The notes beneath the pieces were generated by a model. That model made no database searches. It saw only the letters and a program-made list of their open reading frames with translations, and was not told the DNA's origin. Source: Azospirillum sp. TSO35-2 (GTDB lineage Bacteria; Pseudomonadota; Alphaproteobacteria; Azospirillales; Azospirillaceae). From it: a stretch of DNA of 64,000 nucleotides. The DNA is taken from assembly GCF_003116095.1 (NCBI RefSeq), contig NZ_LGRA01000021.1:915719-979718 (forward strand), read 5' to 3'. A program made the translations under genes and the position numbers. Shown here in pieces: positions 15,310 to 24,096 of the stretch (position 1 is the first letter of the stretch; each line of letters starts with the position of its first letter).

Positions 15310-16830
15310 TCACAACACCGAGCAGGTTGCGCAGTCATCCAGTTCCGAAGCGAGCGCGTAACGCCCCTTGCCGGCGCGTTTGGCTCGGTACATCGCGTTG
15401 TCCGCTCGTTGCAACGTACATCCAAGATCGTCACAGCCCTGTGGCTGCAAGGCGATTCCGACGCTGCAACCAAGGCCCGGCTCAAGCCCTGCGATCTGTC
15501 CAACGACACGCTCGGCGATGCTGCACGCCGTCTGCAACAGGATATTGTATGGCCCTGGCACACACAGGGTGAATTCGTCACCGCCAAAGCGGCCGATCAG
15601 ATCGTGATCGCGCGTCAGTGCCTGCAGCACCGACGCCGTTCGCCGAAGCACCTCGTCACCGGCTTTATGCCCCTCGCGGTCATTGATCGACTTGAAGCCG
15701 TCCAGATCAATGAACAGGACGGCGATCGTCTGGCCCTGCGCACGACACTGCTGATGAAGAGAAGCGGCCATCTCCAGGAACAGGCCGCGATTGGGCAACT
15801 GGGTCAGTGGGTCGCGGCGGGCGTACTGCAGTTCGGCGGCCATCTGCACCGTCATCGCCTCAGCCTCCAGGAGGCGTCGCTGGGTCCGCCGGGCCTTCAG
15901 CCGGAAGCGCGAGCCCCAGAGGATCGCCAGCACAATCAACGCGAGCATGACCGCGACATCTATGACGAACCAAAGCGATCGCTCGCGCCATGACGCGAAG
16001 ACCGTGGCCGTCTCCACGCCGGCGTAGATGATCAGGTTCAATTCAGCCAGCGAGCGGTAGGCCGCCATGCGCCGCTTGCCGTCAAACCGCGAGGTGGAAA
16101 TATAGAAACCGGCTTGCCCCCGCGGCAGATGCTCCTTGAACAGTGGTCCATCAATATCCGACTGGCCAATAACGCTTTCGAGGTTGGGACGGCGGGCGAC
16201 GATGCTTCCATCGGTGCGGAAGATTGCGATGGCAGGGCTGTAGCCGAAGTCCATCAACGCGTAGAATTCGGTCAACCACTGCGCGTTGATGGCCACGACG
16301 ACTCCGCCGACAACGACGCCGTCCTTGTCTCTCAAAGGACGGGAGGCGGTAACGACCGGGGCGCCGTTGACCTTGAACTGAATGGCCGGACCGATGAACA
16401 GCCCCTGGCTCTGAAGAGCGGCCTGAAAATAAGCCCGATCAGTGGCGTTGAAGGCCGTACCGGGAAAGGGCCCGGTGGTCGAAAGCACAACATCACCGCC
16501 CCGGTCGAACACCCACAGACTTTCACCGCCGTCGACGTTTGCGGCATACTGCCGGACCCGCTGCCAGTAAGGTTCGCTGCGGACCGCCCCCAGACCGCCG
16601 GCCTCTTCGATCATGGTGATGACCTGCTGAAGGACAATGTCTGCGCTGTGTACGGTGCGGGACACCTGGGCTTCGACGACTCTGGCCGTGTCTGTGGCAA
16701 GCGCTTCAGCCTGCAGCCAGGTGCGGTTGTAGTCCTGCCAAAGCGTCCGCACGACCAGTCCGATCACCGCGATGATGGCGACGGCAACGACGAACACAGT
16801 TCTCGACGGCCGCTCGGTCACCCCACGCAT
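15310..16830 (-). CDS. membrane diguanylate cyclase with periplasmic dCache-type sensor
   Basis: 506 residues from ATG 16830, where GGGAG is 8 nt upstream; an in-frame GTG three codons earlier is less well spaced. An N-terminal transmembrane segment (VFVVAVAIIAVIGLVV) is followed by a ~260-residue periplasmic region with Cache features (DRAYFQAALQ, ASRPLRDKDG). A second membrane segment (VIDVAVMLALIVLAILW) leads to a GGDEF domain. The catalytic GGDEF is intact, and an RxxD product-inhibition site (RDHD) sits five residues before it, so it should make cyclic di-GMP under feedback control. No EAL domain is attached. It has no evident link to the flanking operons. Confidence 0.95.
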   Translation of the reverse strand: MRGVTERPSRTVFVVAVAIIAVIGLVVRTLWQDYNRTWLQAEALATDTARVVEAQVSRTVHSADIVLQQVITMIEEAGGLGAVRSEPYWQRVRQYAANVDGGESLWVFDRGGDVVLSTTGPFPGTAFNATDRAYFQAALQSQGLFIGPAIQFKVNGAPVVTASRPLRDKDGVVVGGVVVAINAQWLTEFYALMDFGYSPAIAIFRTDGSIVARRPNLESVIGQSDIDGPLFKEHLPRGQAGFYISTSRFDGKRRMAAYRSLAELNLIIYAGVETATVFASWRERSLWFVIDVAVMLALIVLAILWGSRFRLKARRTQRRLLEAEAMTVQMAAELQYARRDPLTQLPNRGLFLEMAASLHQQCRAQGQTIAVLFIDLDGFKSINDREGHKAGDEVLRRTASVLQALTRDHDLIGRFGGDEFTLCVPGPYNILLQTACSIAERVVGQIAGLEPGLGCSVGIALQPQGCDDLGCTLQRADNAMYRAKRAGKGRYALASELDDCATCSVL

Positions 16831-17410
16831 TCTGCCCACTCCCGTTCTTCCAAGCCTTCTCCAACCGGCTCTTCAGATTGGAAGGATCAGCAAAACCTAT
16901 GCCATGCCCTTGGAGCGCAGCCGAAAGGGATTGGGCGACAGGTGAGCGGTCTTCGTCCTGCAGTGCGCATCTGCTGTCGCGCTTTGCGAAGCAAATCGCG
17001 GATCGTGCATCGACGAGGCTTTGGAGCCCAGCGCGCCTTGGCGTCCCTATGTTGCACGGAGGGAGCATATTTCGGCGGACATCGTGCCGACCTCTGGCGA
17101 GACCGCGACCAGCCTATTCCACGAAAGCGCTCGAAAGGGACTTTGGCGCACAAATCGGAAGGCGGTTGTCGCGGGGCGCGCCGGAGCCGAAGCCGAAGCG
17201 CGCGACCATGCTCAAACCGAGGACGCCGCCATGGCGGCGTAACTCAACACAAATGGCCTCCCGGAAAACCCGCTGCGGTTCGCTGGGCCATCATTTCACC
17301 AGACGCAATGATGAAGTGTCGAAGCCGGTCATTCCCGCCACGCGGCGGATGGATCAGTCTGGCGATGCTGAACGGGAATGAGCCCGTCCAATGCATCGCA
17401 GGACTTGGAC
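16831..17410. other. 580-nt intergenic stretch, no recognised gene
   Basis: Lies between the divergent cyclase and glutathione transferase genes. Reading frames here are open on both strands but show no family resemblance and no convincing ribosome binding site. Base composition is slightly less GC-rich and more irregular than the flanks. It may hold the promoters of both genes or eroded mobile DNA; I cannot assign any element. Confidence 0.4.
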
Positions 17411-18022
17411 ATGAAGCTGTATCACCACCCGCTGTCGGGTCACTCGCACCGTGCGCGCCTGCTCGTCTCGCTTCTTGGGCTGCCTCATGAACTGGTCGAG
17501 GTCGACCTCAAGGCCGGCGCGCACAAGAGCCCCGAGTTCCTGACGCTCAACCCCTTCGGTCAGGTGCCGGTCCTGGATGACGCGGGCGTCGTCATCGCGG
17601 ATTCGAACGCGATCCTCGTCTATCTCGCCAAGAAGGCCGGGCGTACCGACTGGCTGCCGGAAGACCCGCGGGGTGCCGCCGCCGTCCAGCGCTGGCTGTC
17701 GGTCGCCGCCGGCGAGGTGGCTTATGGTCCGGCGGCGGCCCGGCTCATCACGGTGTTCGGGGCGCCGTACAACGCCGACGAGGTCATCACGCGGGCGCAT
17801 GCCCTGCTGGAAAAGCTCCAGAACCGGTTGAGCGGACAGGATTGGCTGGTCGGTGAGCGTCCGACGATCGCCGATGTCGCGATCTACAGCTACGTCGCGC
17901 GGGCGCCGGAGGGCAACGTCGACCTCTCGGGGTACCCGGCCGTCAACGCCTTCCTCCGCCGGGTCGAGGCATTGCCGGGCTTCGTCCCCTTCGCCCAGAC
18001 ACCGGTCGGCCTGGCCGCCTGA
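17411..18022 (+). CDS. glutathione S-transferase, copy 1
   Basis: 203 residues from ATG 17411 (AGGA just upstream); an earlier in-frame start would add 11 non-conserved residues. The N-terminal thioredoxin fold has MKLYHHPLSGHSHRARL, the cis-Pro strand FGQVPVLDD and the glutathione-binding DSNAILVYLA. The C-terminal helical domain carries LVGERPTIADVAIYSYVA (N-capping box). It conjugates or reduces electrophiles with glutathione; the substrate is unknown. It is the first gene of a plus-strand operon and has a close paralogue at 45147-45767. Confidence 0.95.
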   Translation: MKLYHHPLSGHSHRARLLVSLLGLPHELVEVDLKAGAHKSPEFLTLNPFGQVPVLDDAGVVIADSNAILVYLAKKAGRTDWLPEDPRGAAAVQRWLSVAAGEVAYGPAAARLITVFGAPYNADEVITRAHALLEKLQNRLSGQDWLVGERPTIADVAIYSYVARAPEGNVDLSGYPAVNAFLRRVEALPGFVPFAQTPVGLAA

Positions 18023-18083
18023 CCCCGCACCCGGGCGCGCCGAAGGGCGCACCCGCAACCTCGATCCGCATGGGACATCCGAG

Positions 18084-20162
18084 ATGACCGCGACACGGAC
18101 GACGCTGCCGACCTGGCACGAGGGTGAAAGGTTCATTCAGGAGAAGGTCGGCGTGGCCGAGCGGATGGCGGTCGTCGGCGAACGGGTGATCCGCGACCAC
18201 ATGCCCGACCAGCACCGCGATTTCTATGCCCAGCTTCCCTTCATCGTGCTGGGCAGCGTCGACCCGGAAGGCGACCCGTGGGCCACGCTCCTTGCCGGCA
18301 AGCCGGGGTTCCTGTCGTCGCCGACGCCGACGACCCTCGACATCGCCGCTCAGGCGGACCCCAGCGATCCGGCGAGCGCGGGCATGCGGGAGGGAAGCCC
18401 GGTCGGTCTGCTGGGGATCGAGATGCACACCCGGCGCCGCAACCGCATGAACGGCGTCCTCACGGCCCACGAATCCGGTTTCCGGGTCGATGTCGACCAG
18501 AGCTTCGGAAACTGTCCGCGCTATATCCAGCTTCGCGATCTCGACGTCGCCCGGGACCCCGCGGAGCGATTCACGGGTGTCGTGGAGGACCTGCCCCAAC
18601 TCGATTGCCCGGCGCGGGCCATGATCGGGGCGGCGGATGCCTTCTTCGTCGCGACCTACGCCGACCGTGCGGAGCGCCGGCAGGTCGACGTGTCCCATCG
18701 CGGCGGCAAGCCGGGTTTCGTCCGCATCGCCGCGGACGGCACCCTCACCGTACCGGACTTCAACGGCAATCTCTTCTTCTCGACCCTTGGAAACATCGTC
18801 CTGAACGGCAAGGCCGGGCTCGTCTTCGTCGATTACGGGAACGGCGACATGCTGCAGATGACCGGCGACGCGGAGGTGATCCTGGACTCGCCCGAGATCG
18901 CCGCGTTCCAGGGCGCGGAGCGGCTGTGGACCTTCCGGCCGCGCCGTATTCGACGCCGGGCCGGCGCACTGGCGCTGCGCTGGTCGTTCCGGAAGGACGG
19001 CTGGTCCCCGAGTTCGCTGATGACGGGGGATTGGGCCCAGGCGTCCGCGCGCTTGCAGGCGGCCGAACTCGCGACGCGCTGGCGGCCCTACAAGGTGACG
19101 AAGATCGTCGATGAAAGCCCGTCGGTCCGCTCCTTTCATCTCCAGCCGGGTGACGGGGCGGGTCTTCTTCCCCATGCCGCCGGTCAGCATCTGCCGATCC
19201 GCGTGACGCCGGCGGGCGCGGACAGGCCACTCATACGCACCTACACACTGTCCGTCGCCCCGTCCGACGGTCTGTACCGCATCAGCGTCAAACGCGACGG
19301 TGCGGTGTCGCACCACCTTCACGACACCATCCGGGTCGGCGACGTCATCGAGGCGCGCGCCCCCGAAGGCCGGTTCACCATCGACCCGTACGAGACGAGA
19401 CCCGCGGTCTTGCTGGCGGGAGGGATCGGGATCACCCCGCTGCTGGCGATGCTGCGTCACGTGGTCTACGAGGGGCTGCGCAGGCAGCGGATGCGGCCGG
19501 TCATCCTGGTCCAGGCCGCGCGTTCGGCGTCGGATCGTCCCTTCGGGCGGGAGATCGCCGATCTGGTGGACGCCGCGCGGGGAGCGGTGACATGGATCCG
19601 GGTGCTGAGCGATCCCGACGGCGCCGAAGCGGGCGTCGACTATGATGCGGCCGGTCGCATCGACATGGCCCTGCTGACGCGCGTTCTGCCGTTCGACGAT
19701 TACGACGTCTATCTTTGCGGCCCGCCATCCTTCACACAGGCGCTGTATGACGGGCTGCGGCACGGCGGCATCGACGACAGGCGGATCCACGCCGAAGCCT
19801 TCGGACCGTCGTCCTTGCAGCGCACGGCGGATGCCGGGGCCGATGCCGGCGTCGCCTCGCACCGTCGCCCCCCGCCGTCGCCCAAGCCGGTGCCGGTGGC
19901 CTTCATGACCGCGCTGAAGGAGGCCCGCTGGACACCGGACTCCGGCACCTTGCTCGAACTGGCGGAAGCGCGCGGCCTGCAGCCCGAGTTCAGTTGCCGC
20001 GAGGGCACATGCGGGACCTGCCGGACCAAGCTGCTCAAAGGCACCGTGACATATCTCAAGGAACCAACCGCGGCTGTCGGCGCCGACGAGGTCCTGATCT
20101 GCTGCGCCGTACCGGCCGCGCAGGACGCCGACGAAGAGAACCGCATCCAGCTCGCCCTCTGA
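18084..20162 (+). CDS. three-domain oxidoreductase: PNPOx-like flavin barrel, ferredoxin reductase, [2Fe-2S] ferredoxin
   Basis: 692 residues from ATG 18084. Residues ~1-310 are a pyridoxamine-5'-phosphate-oxidase-like split barrel (QLPFIVLGSVDPEGDPWATLL; NLFFSTLGNIVLNGKAGLVFVDY). Residues ~325-590 are a ferredoxin-NADP+ reductase module with the flavin motif IRTYTLS, GGIGITPLLAML for NAD(P) and YLCGPPSF. Residues ~600-692 are a plant-type ferredoxin domain with C638-x4-C643-x2-C646 and C673 or C674. It should pass electrons from NAD(P)H to an internal acceptor; the substrate is unknown. It follows the GST gene by 61 nt. A shortened paralogue is at 44401-45084. Confidence 0.92.
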   Translation: MTATRTTLPTWHEGERFIQEKVGVAERMAVVGERVIRDHMPDQHRDFYAQLPFIVLGSVDPEGDPWATLLAGKPGFLSSPTPTTLDIAAQADPSDPASAGMREGSPVGLLGIEMHTRRRNRMNGVLTAHESGFRVDVDQSFGNCPRYIQLRDLDVARDPAERFTGVVEDLPQLDCPARAMIGAADAFFVATYADRAERRQVDVSHRGGKPGFVRIAADGTLTVPDFNGNLFFSTLGNIVLNGKAGLVFVDYGNGDMLQMTGDAEVILDSPEIAAFQGAERLWTFRPRRIRRRAGALALRWSFRKDGWSPSSLMTGDWAQASARLQAAELATRWRPYKVTKIVDESPSVRSFHLQPGDGAGLLPHAAGQHLPIRVTPAGADRPLIRTYTLSVAPSDGLYRISVKRDGAVSHHLHDTIRVGDVIEARAPEGRFTIDPYETRPAVLLAGGIGITPLLAMLRHVVYEGLRRQRMRPVILVQAARSASDRPFGREIADLVDAARGAVTWIRVLSDPDGAEAGVDYDAAGRIDMALLTRVLPFDDYDVYLCGPPSFTQALYDGLRHGGIDDRRIHAEAFGPSSLQRTADAGADAGVASHRRPPPSPKPVPVAFMTALKEARWTPDSGTLLELAEARGLQPEFSCREGTCGTCRTKLLKGTVTYLKEPTAAVGADEVLICCAVPAAQDADEENRIQLAL

Positions 20163-20294
20163 CCGCGTCCCGGGCCCGATTACGACGCCCGCGGCAACAG
20201 TCCCTTCCTCCTTTCCGACATTCACCATCGCAGATGGTCGGGACCATCCTGCCGGGGAAGGGAACACCCCTCTTTCACAAACGGAGACAAGACG

Positions 20295-20843
20295 ATGTCC
20301 CATATTCCGACGCCCGCGACCATCGACGATGCTCCCGAGGCATCGCGTCCGATCCTGGAATCGGTGCAGAAGCAGCTCGGCCGCGTGCCGAACATCTTCC
20401 GCCTGGTTTCAAACAGCCCGGCGGCGCTGAGCGGCTGGACCGCCTTCCAGGGCGCTCTCGGCAAGGGCACGCTGCCCCACGCGACCCGCGAGCGGATCGC
20501 GCTCGTGATGGCCGAAGTGAACGGATGCGAGTACTGCCTGTCCGCCCACACCTTCACCGGCGGCAAGTTTGCCAAGCTCGACGAGAGCGAGATCGCGGCC
20601 AACCGCCGGGGAAGCTCGAACGACGCCAGGGCGGCGGCGGCGGTCGAGTTCGCCAAGGCCCTCGCCGTCGCGCGCGGCACCGTCGGACCGCGGGCGATCG
20701 AGACGGTGCGCGCCGCCGGCTACAGCGACGCGGAGATCCTCGAGATCATCGGGCATGTCGCGCTGAACACCTTCACCAACTACGTCAATGAGGCGCTGGA
20801 CACCGAGATCGATTTCCCCCGCATCGATCACGTCGCCGCCTGA
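20295..20843 (+). CDS. AhpD-like / carboxymuconolactone decarboxylase family protein, copy 1
   Basis: 182 residues. An alkylhydroperoxidase AhpD-type helical domain with the redox motif CEYCLSAH and the trailing helix KFAKLDESEIAANRRG. Family members reduce peroxides through the CxxC pair or act as decarboxylases. The C-terminus NTFTNYVNEALDTEIDFP matches the uncharacterised peroxidase-related subgroup. A good RBS (GGAGA) precedes ATG 20295. It is co-linear with the oxidoreductase and NTF2-like genes. The paralogue at 49374-49922 has the same length. Confidence 0.93.
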   Translation: MSHIPTPATIDDAPEASRPILESVQKQLGRVPNIFRLVSNSPAALSGWTAFQGALGKGTLPHATRERIALVMAEVNGCEYCLSAHTFTGGKFAKLDESEIAANRRGSSNDARAAAAVEFAKALAVARGTVGPRAIETVRAAGYSDAEILEIIGHVALNTFTNYVNEALDTEIDFPRIDHVAA

Positions 20844-20916
20844 CAACGGACGGGCGGGCGGCCGGCTTCCCCCTGCCGCCCATCCTCCCACGCCGCCTGA
20901 CTCAAAGGAGAACGCC

Positions 20917-21381
20917 ATGTCCCGTCCGCCGCTTCCCCCCTTCACCGAGCAGTCCGCCATCGAAAAGGTCCGCCTCGCCGAGGACGGCTGGAACAGCCGC
21001 GACCCCGCCAAGGTCGCCCTGGCCTACACCGAGGATACCCGTTGGCGGAATCGCGCCGAGTTCGCGAACGGCCGGGCGGAGGTCGAAGTCTTCCTGACCC
21101 GCAAGTGGAACAAGGAACTCGACTATCGGCTGATCAAGGAACTCTGGGCGTTCGCAGGAAACCGCATCGCGGTCCGCTACGCCTATGAGTATCACGACGA
21201 CAGCGGCCAGTGGTTCCGCGCCTACGGCAACGAGAACTGGGAGTTCGCCGAGGATGGCCTGATGCGCGCCCGGCACGCCAGCATCAACGAGCATCCGATA
21301 GCCGAAACCGACCGCCGGTTCCGCTGGCCGCTCGGCCGCCGGCCCGACGACCACCCTGGCCTCAGCCATTTCGGCTTTTAG
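20917..21381 (+). CDS. DUF1348 / SnoaL-like NTF2-fold protein, copy 1
   Basis: 154 residues from ATG 20917, preceded by AAAGGAG. The whole protein is a DUF1348 unit of the NTF2 fold: AEDGWNSRDPAKVALAYTED, WRNRAEF, RKWNKELDYRLIKELWAF, RYAYEYHDDSGQWFRAYGNENWEF and PLGRRPDDHPGLS. NTF2-fold proteins bind small hydrophobic ligands or act as isomerases and hydratases; the function of this family is unknown. The upstream leader CTCAAAGGAGAAC is shared with the AhpD-like copy 2 at 49374. The paralogue at 37954-38418 has the same length and no gaps. Confidence 0.93.
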   Translation: MSRPPLPPFTEQSAIEKVRLAEDGWNSRDPAKVALAYTEDTRWRNRAEFANGRAEVEVFLTRKWNKELDYRLIKELWAFAGNRIAVRYAYEYHDDSGQWFRAYGNENWEFAEDGLMRARHASINEHPIAETDRRFRWPLGRRPDDHPGLSHFGF

Positions 21382-21410
21382 CACGCTGTCTTCCAAACGA
21401 GGATGCCGCC

Positions 21411-21737
21411 ATGGCTGGATTCACGCTCAACGAACGAGCACGATTGTCGATCGAGCTGGCGCTGACCGCCGGCAGCGGCGACAGGCCGCTGTTGCAGCAG
21501 CAGGACACCGCGGCCAGACGGCTTGGCATGACCGGCGCGGAAATCGACGCGGCGAGACGTGGATCCAGCTTCGACTTCCACACATCGCAGGCGATCGCTC
21601 TGGCGCTCGCGTCGAACGACGAAGATCGCGGGTCGCGGCGCGGGCGGGCGGTGAGGGCCGGGATCGACGGCCAGGCTTGCCGGAAGATCGAGCATCTGGC
21701 GGCGGCCTTCAGGAACCAACCTTCAACGGAGGTCTGA
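21411..21737 (+). CDS. small helical protein resembling an AhpD/CMD half-domain
   Basis: 108 residues from ATG 21411 (GAGGATGCC upstream). It begins FTLNERARLSIELALTAGSG and continues with AARRLGMTGAEIDAARRGSSFDFHTSQAIALALA, which resembles the helices of carboxymuconolactone-decarboxylase-fold proteins but lacks the CxxC pair. The C-terminal third is Arg-rich with no family match that I can name. It lies 29 nt after the NTF2-like gene and 4 nt before a small ORF, within the same operon. Confidence 0.7.
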   Translation: MAGFTLNERARLSIELALTAGSGDRPLLQQQDTAARRLGMTGAEIDAARRGSSFDFHTSQAIALALASNDEDRGSRRGRAVRAGIDGQACRKIEHLAAAFRNQPSTEV

Positions 21738-21741
21738 CATC

Positions 21742-21918
21742 ATGGCATCCGATGTCCAGATTGCGGCCTCGCAGCCCGTCATGGCCGCTGTGCCGTCGCC
21801 ACTCTTGCGGTATCTGTTCAAACTCCGTTTGCCGAGTGGCCGCTCATCCGGTTATTACGAAGACGTTCTAAGGCGCGATCCCAGTATTCGTCCGGAAGTT
21901 CTTATGACCATCCTTTGA
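21742..21918 (+). CDS. 58-residue small protein of unknown function
   Basis: ATG 21742 to TGA 21916-21918, preceded by GGAGG at 21728-21732 (9 nt spacing), which overlaps the end of the previous gene. The peptide starts MASDVQIAASQPVMAAV, has a central basic-hydrophobic stretch (LLRYLFKLRLPSGR) and ends RPEVLMTIL. I recognise no family. Tight placement between two operon genes and a strong RBS support translation. It could instead be an erosion product. Confidence 0.45.
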   Translation: MASDVQIAASQPVMAAVPSPLLRYLFKLRLPSGRSSGYYEDVLRRDPSIRPEVLMTIL

Positions 21919-21940
21919 CCGCGCAGGCACGGGGGAACGA

Positions 21941-22831
21941 ATGGATCGTTGGCAGGCGATGCGGATTTTCGTGAAGGTCGTCGAGACCGAGAACTTCGCC
22001 GAGGCCGCTCGCCACATGCACATGAGCGCGCCGGCGGTAACCCGTGCCGTGGCGTCGCTCGAGGACCTGATCGGCACACGGCTGTTCGTTCGCACGACGC
22101 GCTCGGTCAAGACGACCGAAGCGGGCGCCCGCTATTTCAAGGATTGCCGCCAGATACTGTCCGACATTGCCGAGGCCGAGGCTGCGGCCGGCGGCTCCTA
22201 CGCCACGCCGACCGGAACGCTCGCCGTCACGGCGTCGGCGCTGTTCGGGCAGATGTATGCGCTGCCGATCGTGACCGAGTTTCTGAACAGCTATCCGACG
22301 ATGCGCGCTCGGACGCTCTTCATCGATCGGCCCGTCAACATCGTCGACGAAGGCATCGATGTCGCCGTGCGGATCGGCCATCTGCCCGATTCAGGCTTTA
22401 CGGCCGTCAAGGTCGGTACGGTGCGGCGGGTGATCTGCGGCTCGCCGGCCTATTTCGAGCGCCATGGAGTCCCGATGACGCCGGCCGACCTCAAGCATCA
22501 CCGGATCGCCGCGTCGACGAGTGCATGGGCGTCGCCGGAATGGCGGTTCGCCGGGGATCAGCGGGTGACGATCGACTCCGTCCTCCAGTGCAACACCAAC
22601 GAAGCGGTGATCGCGACCGCCGAAAGCGGCTGGGGCCTGACGCGGGTCCTCCATTATCAGATCGGCCCGGCCCTCCTGGAAGGGGCATTGCAGATCGTGC
22701 TCGGCGATCATGAAGAACCGCCGTTGCCCATCCATGTGCTCTACCCCGAGGGGCGTCACGCTCCTGCGAAGGTCAGAGTCTTTGTCGATCTGGCGGTGGC
22801 GCGCCTGCGAGAGAACCGTCTCCTGAACTAG
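21941..22831 (+). CDS. LysR-family transcriptional regulator of the GST/oxidoreductase operon
   Basis: 296 residues. The N-terminal winged helix-turn-helix (MDRWQAMRIFVKVVETENFAEAARHMHMSAPAVTRAVASLED) and the LysR substrate domain (GTLAVTASALFGQMYALPIV; DVAVRIGHLPDSG) are complete. This is the subgroup often linked to redox or xenobiotic genes. It lies 22 nt after the small ORF on the same strand, so it is probably co-transcribed with the genes it controls (inference). A hairpin terminator follows directly. Confidence 0.94.
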   Translation: MDRWQAMRIFVKVVETENFAEAARHMHMSAPAVTRAVASLEDLIGTRLFVRTTRSVKTTEAGARYFKDCRQILSDIAEAEAAAGGSYATPTGTLAVTASALFGQMYALPIVTEFLNSYPTMRARTLFIDRPVNIVDEGIDVAVRIGHLPDSGFTAVKVGTVRRVICGSPAYFERHGVPMTPADLKHHRIAASTSAWASPEWRFAGDQRVTIDSVLQCNTNEAVIATAESGWGLTRVLHYQIGPALLEGALQIVLGDHEEPPLPIHVLYPEGRHAPAKVRVFVDLAVARLRENRLLN

Positions 22832-22833
22832 AA

Positions 22834-22863
22834 CGTCGTGCGTTCGATCGGACACGCACGACG
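22834..22863. terminator. 10-bp perfect stem-loop between convergent LysR genes
   Basis: CGTCGTGCGT at 22834-22843 pairs exactly with ACGCACGACG at 22854-22863, leaving a 10-nt loop. It sits just after the stop of the plus-strand LysR gene and before the end of the minus-strand one, so it may act in both directions. There is no clear T-tract, as often in GC-rich genomes. Confidence 0.6.
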
Positions 22864-22975
22864 CTCGGGATCCGTCCTGTGACGAGCGGATCGACGCTTC
22901 AAATCGATTCCGCTTCCACGCGATCCGCGCTCGCGGCCTGCCCCGGGCAATTCGTGTGTGCCGACCTGCGCCCGC

Positions 22976-23878
22976 CTATTCCCGCGGGCGTTTGAGTTTG
23001 GCACTCGACACCGCCCGCCGGACGATGGCGGCGAAGGAGCGCACCGCGGCCGCGCGCTCGCCGTCCCGCTTCCACAGGATCCCGGGGGTTCGCATGGGCG
23101 TCGGGCTTTCCAGCGCGACGATGCGCACGTCCTGCATCTCCGACACGGCCTGCTCCGAAACGATCGCGGCGATTTCCATCCGGCGCACCAGGCTCAGCAT
23201 GGCGGCGATCGTGTTGGTCTCCGCCACCACGACCGGTTCGGCACCGACGGACTGGAAGCAGCCGTCGAGCATCTGCCGGGTCGAGAACTCCCTCGGCAGC
23301 AGGACCAGGCTTTGCCGGTGCAGCTCGATGATCCGGATCCGCTTGCGATGGGCAAAGGGATGCTGGGGGCCGACGGCGAGCACCATTTCCTCGTTGTAGA
23401 GCGGCTCGAACCACAGGTCGCGCAGATCCATGGGCCGGTACGCGATTCCGATGTCCAGCGTGTCGGCTTCGATCCGCTCCTCGATCTCCGCCGCCGACAG
23501 CTCCTCCACGGTCACGCGGACCGAGGGATTGTTGGTGAGGAAGGTTGCGAGGCAGGACGGGATCAGGCTGATGTTGAAGGTGTGGGTGGCGCCGATGCGC
23601 ACCATGCCGCTGAGGTGCCGCCCCGATCCCTTCAGCGTCCGGATTCCCTCGTCGATCTCGCGCAGGGCCTTCGTGACGGCGGGAAGCAAGGTCTCGCCCG
23701 CCTCCGTCATGACGACGCGCTTGCCGACACGGTCGAACAGGCGGTGGCCGACCTCGTCCTCCAACTGCTTGATCTGGTGCGAGAGGGTCGATTGCGTGAC
23801 GTGCACCTTCTCCGCCGCGTGCGTGAAGTTCAGGCGCTCCGCCAGCGCCGTGAAGTAGCGGAGATGCCGCAGTTCCAT
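22976..23878 (-). CDS. LysR-family regulator (CynR-like) of the ring-cleavage cluster
   Basis: 300 residues. The DNA-binding helix is MELRHLRYFTALAERLNFTHAAEKVHVTQSTLSHQIKQLED. The effector domain follows from GMVRIGATHTFNISLIPSCLA, with the DIGIAYRP segment and CynR/CbbR-type features. It is transcribed divergently from the intradiol dioxygenase, the usual arrangement for a LysR activator of aromatic catabolism. The effector is probably a pathway intermediate (inference). A LysR box lies between the two genes. Confidence 0.94.
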   Translation of the reverse strand: MELRHLRYFTALAERLNFTHAAEKVHVTQSTLSHQIKQLEDEVGHRLFDRVGKRVVMTEAGETLLPAVTKALREIDEGIRTLKGSGRHLSGMVRIGATHTFNISLIPSCLATFLTNNPSVRVTVEELSAAEIEERIEADTLDIGIAYRPMDLRDLWFEPLYNEEMVLAVGPQHPFAHRKRIRIIELHRQSLVLLPREFSTRQMLDGCFQSVGAEPVVVAETNTIAAMLSLVRRMEIAAIVSEQAVSEMQDVRIVALESPTPMRTPGILWKRDGERAAAVRSFAAIVRRAVSSAKLKRPRE

Positions 23879-23951
23879 GCCCAGAGCCTCCCGGTGAACC
23901 CGGCGGCGGCGGCCGTCCAGGCTCCAATCATCGATGCCATCGATCGTTACG

Positions 23952-23966
23952 ATGAGAATCTATCAT
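23952..23966. promoter_or_regulatory. LysR-type T-N11-A box
   Basis: ATGAGAATCTATCAT is an interrupted dyad (ATGA-N7-TCAT) containing T-N11-A, in the gap between the divergent LysR gene and the dioxygenase. A further ATCGAT-GCC-ATCGAT repeat lies just upstream near 23930-23945. Position and pattern fit a regulator recognition site. Confidence 0.5.
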
Positions 23967-24096
23967 TTCACCGCTGGTGCGGGAAACGGTAGATCTGGAA
24001 GCATTCCGGGGAGCGGACGATACAAGAATCATCCGGGAATGAGCCGCCCCATATCAACGACCGCCGTCCGACGGTGGCATTCCCAAGGGGGGAACG

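Noticed and set aside
16831..17410. Possible transposase remnant between the diguanylate cyclase and GST
   Set aside because: No frame matched a transposase pattern I could name and no terminal repeats were evident.
17943..20303. 786-codon minus-strand frame opposite the three-domain oxidoreductase
   Set aside because: No motif or RBS; the plus-strand protein has flavin, NAD and ferredoxin signatures in correct order.
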